From: JADDRA01 sp051005375
GTDB lineage: Bacteria > Actinomycetota > Acidimicrobiia > Acidimicrobiales > CADCSY01
DNA length: 22,664 nucleotides
Assembly (NCBI GenBank): GCA_051005375.1
Contig: JBPCJK010000111.1
Coordinates: forward strand, 1-22,664
Direction: 5' to 3'
Part shown: piece by piece, positions 21,180 through 22,664 of the stretch
How the letters are laid out: the number at the start of each line of letters is the position of its first letter
Numbering within the stretch: the first letter of the stretch is position 1
Program-made: the position numbers and the translations under genes
The notes under the pieces: model-generated
Told to the model about the DNA's origin: nothing
What the model saw: the letters and a program-made list of their open reading frames with translations, nothing else
Database searches by the model: none

Positions 21180-22664
21180 CGTGACCAGTCCGCCAACCAG
21201 TTCGCCACCGGGCCGGCCTCCCGTTGGCGCAGGGCCAGGTTGACCCGCCGCCGCTCCCGGTGTTGCTCGACGCTGCGCCGGCCCTGGTGGACGGGATGGT
21301 CGGCAAGGAAGGACTCCACGGCGGCGCCCAGCTCGGGCGTGGACAGGGAGGTGATCCCGCTGAGCATGACCGGGATGGAGTTGTCGGGGAATCGCTGGTT
21401 GACGGCGTCCCAGTGGGCCTCGATGAAGGCCCAGGCCAGAGCGCCGGTCTCCCGGTTGGCCAGCAGGCGGAGCACCAGGTAAGGGGCGTTCTGGGAGCGG
21501 ACCTCGTCGGTCAGGGCCATGGCCAGGGTCCGCTCAGCCAGGTCGGCCTGAGGGAACCGGGCCAGGGCATAGAGGTAGCGCAGCGCTTCCTGGGGCGACG
21601 AGGAGGCGAGGGCCCGGTCCGCCATGGTGGCGTAGTCGTCGCTGGTTCCCGTCGACGCCGTCACCCCGAGGACGGCCGAGGCCACATCGGGGTCGACCGA
21701 GGTGGGGTCGTCGAGGTAGGCGTTGTGGACGAGGCGGGCCCGGGCCTGTACATCGTGGTCGTCACCGAGCACGCCGGCGGCGCCGATCACGATGCCTCGG
21801 AGCTGGCGGGTGAGCTCGTCGTCGTCCGGGTCCGGCTCCCACCCCAGTCGGACCAGCGCCGAGCCTGTGAGGTCGCGCACCCAGGCCCGGAGGTGCTCTC
21901 GGGCCTGCCCGTCGAGGATGTGGTCGATGGCGCCCACGGGGCCGGCCAAGGTGGCCCACACGGTACGGTCGGTCTCGGCCGAGAAGCCCCCGGCCAGCTC
22001 CAGGAAGGCCGAGGCGGGCGTGTCCCCGGCCAGGACCGCGGCCCAGGTGTCGTCGACCAGCAGGGCCCGCTCCACCGGCGCCAACCGGTCGAGAGACCGG
22101 CGCAGGGAGGCCAGCAGCTCCGGGGAGTAGCGCGCCCGGTAGAAGCCGTGCCCGCCGGCGTTGACCACCACGGGCTCGCCGGCGAGGGAGAGCTCGGCTG
22201 AGGCACCGTCGAGCAGCACCCTCACGGGCTGATCCCCGCCGGCCGAGGCCAGCACCGGCACCGGCCAGTCGCCGCCAGGGGCGTCGTCCGCCCCCGCGAA
22301 AGCGAACCGTCGCTGGTCGAGCCGGACGCCGCCAGCGGCGGTCTCGACTCCGACCAAGGGGTAGCCGCCCTGGAAGATCCAGGAGTCCATGATGCGCCGA
22401 ACCGGCTCGCCTGTAGCCGCCTCGATGGCGTCCCACAGGTCACCGGTCTCGGCATTGGCGTACTGGTGCTCGGCCAGGTAGCGGCGGATGCCGGCCCGGA
22501 AGCCGTCGACGCCCAGGTACTGCTCGAGCATGCGCAGCACCGAGGCGCCCTTCTCGTAGGTGAGCACGTCGAACATCCCCTCGGCCTCCTCGGGGGAGCG
22601 CACCGGGTACTCGATGGGGCGGGTGCTGGCCAGGGAGTCGACGGCGAAGGCGGCGGCCCGCTCG
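21176..22664 (-). CDS. pepN: M1 family aminopeptidase N, C-terminal part
   Basis: The visible 495 residues are the C-terminal half to two-thirds of an actinobacterial PepN-type aminopeptidase; the start, with the GAMEN and HExxH zinc motifs, lies beyond the right edge. At the edge ASTRPIEYPVRSPEEAEGMF leads into LTYEKGASVLRMLEQYLG, where the tyrosine is the catalytic transition-state residue. It is followed by the rest of the thermolysin-like domain (WDAIEAATGEPVRRIMDSWI), a beta domain, and the all-helical ERAP1-like C-terminal domain from about residue 170 of the visible part. The frame is open to the window end. Its TGA overlaps a CTG that probably starts the metallophosphoesterase gene. 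Confidence 0.93.
   Translation of the reverse strand, partial: ERAAAFAVDSLASTRPIEYPVRSPEEAEGMFDVLTYEKGASVLRMLEQYLGVDGFRAGIRRYLAEHQYANAETGDLWDAIEAATGEPVRRIMDSWIFQGGYPLVGVETAAGGVRLDQRRFAFAGADDAPGGDWPVPVLASAGGDQPVRVLLDGASAELSLAGEPVVVNAGGHGFYRARYSPELLASLRRSLDRLAPVERALLVDDTWAAVLAGDTPASAFLELAGGFSAETDRTVWATLAGPVGAIDHILDGQAREHLRAWVRDLTGSALVRLGWEPDPDDDELTRQLRGIVIGAAGVLGDDHDVQARARLVHNAYLDDPTSVDPDVASAVLGVTASTGTSDDYATMADRALASSSPQEALRYLYALARFPQADLAERTLAMALTDEVRSQNAPYLVLRLLANRETGALAWAFIEAHWDAVNQRFPDNSIPVMLSGITSLSTPELGAAVESFLADHPVHQGRRSVEQHRERRRVNLALRQREAGPVANWLADWSR

Noticed and set aside
1..22664. CRISPR array, tRNA, rRNA, insertion sequence or prophage
   Set aside because: No regularly spaced repeats, clover-leaf sequences, transposase motifs or phage structural genes were found on either strand by eye.

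Overview
The window is high-GC DNA from an actinobacterium, most likely of the Acidimicrobiia type. The grounds are a WhiB regulator, a DUF3107 protein, a paired Get3/ArsA-like ATPase operon, a PdtaS-type sensor kinase next to whiB, frequent GTG starts, and TAnnnT hexamers 6-8 nt before start codons (leaderless promoters). The taxonomic placement is inference.

Region 1 (1-3171) is a gene graveyard with a few intact survivors. Intact: a DUF427 protein, an NrtS-like nitrate/nitrite transporter and the start of an unknown gene running off the left edge. Broken: a VKOR gene with two frameshifts, a TauE/SafE exporter with about three frameshifts and no 5' part, a short N-terminal piece of an FAD disulfide oxidoreductase, a CGPC thioredoxin with a nonsense codon and frameshifts, and the C-terminal third of a GCS2-type carboxylate-amine ligase. 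Several fragments abut head to tail or head to head, which suggests deletion and rearrangement, although a poor contig end could look similar.

Region 2 (3252-6295) is an Fe-S module: a cysteine desulfurase and a SufR-like repressor on the minus strand, divergent from an Mrp/NBP35 ATPase. Region 3 (6346-7015) is a VapBC toxin-antitoxin pair with its own palindrome. Region 4 (7103-9481) is DUF3107 plus two ArsA/Get3-like ATPases in a tight operon. Two small minus-strand genes follow (9541-9932); one has a probable CTG start.

Region 5 (10018-12779) holds a PHP phosphoesterase and a PdtaS-like histidine kinase that converges, with a 4-nt overlap, on a WhiB1-like gene that has a clear promoter. 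Region 6 (12902-16439) is a diacylglycerol-kinase-like lipid kinase divergent from a Zn/Mn-binding lipoprotein with a Zur-like box. These are followed by a DtxR/MntR-family regulator behind two tandem palindromes, and a BioY biotin transporter.

Region 7 (16507-22664) holds a Ppx/GppA phosphatase. Opposite it lie a GH1-like glycosidase coupled to an internally deleted aldo/keto reductase, a metallophosphoesterase, and the C-terminal part of an M1 aminopeptidase that runs off the right edge. No tRNA, rRNA, CRISPR array, insertion sequence or prophage was seen.
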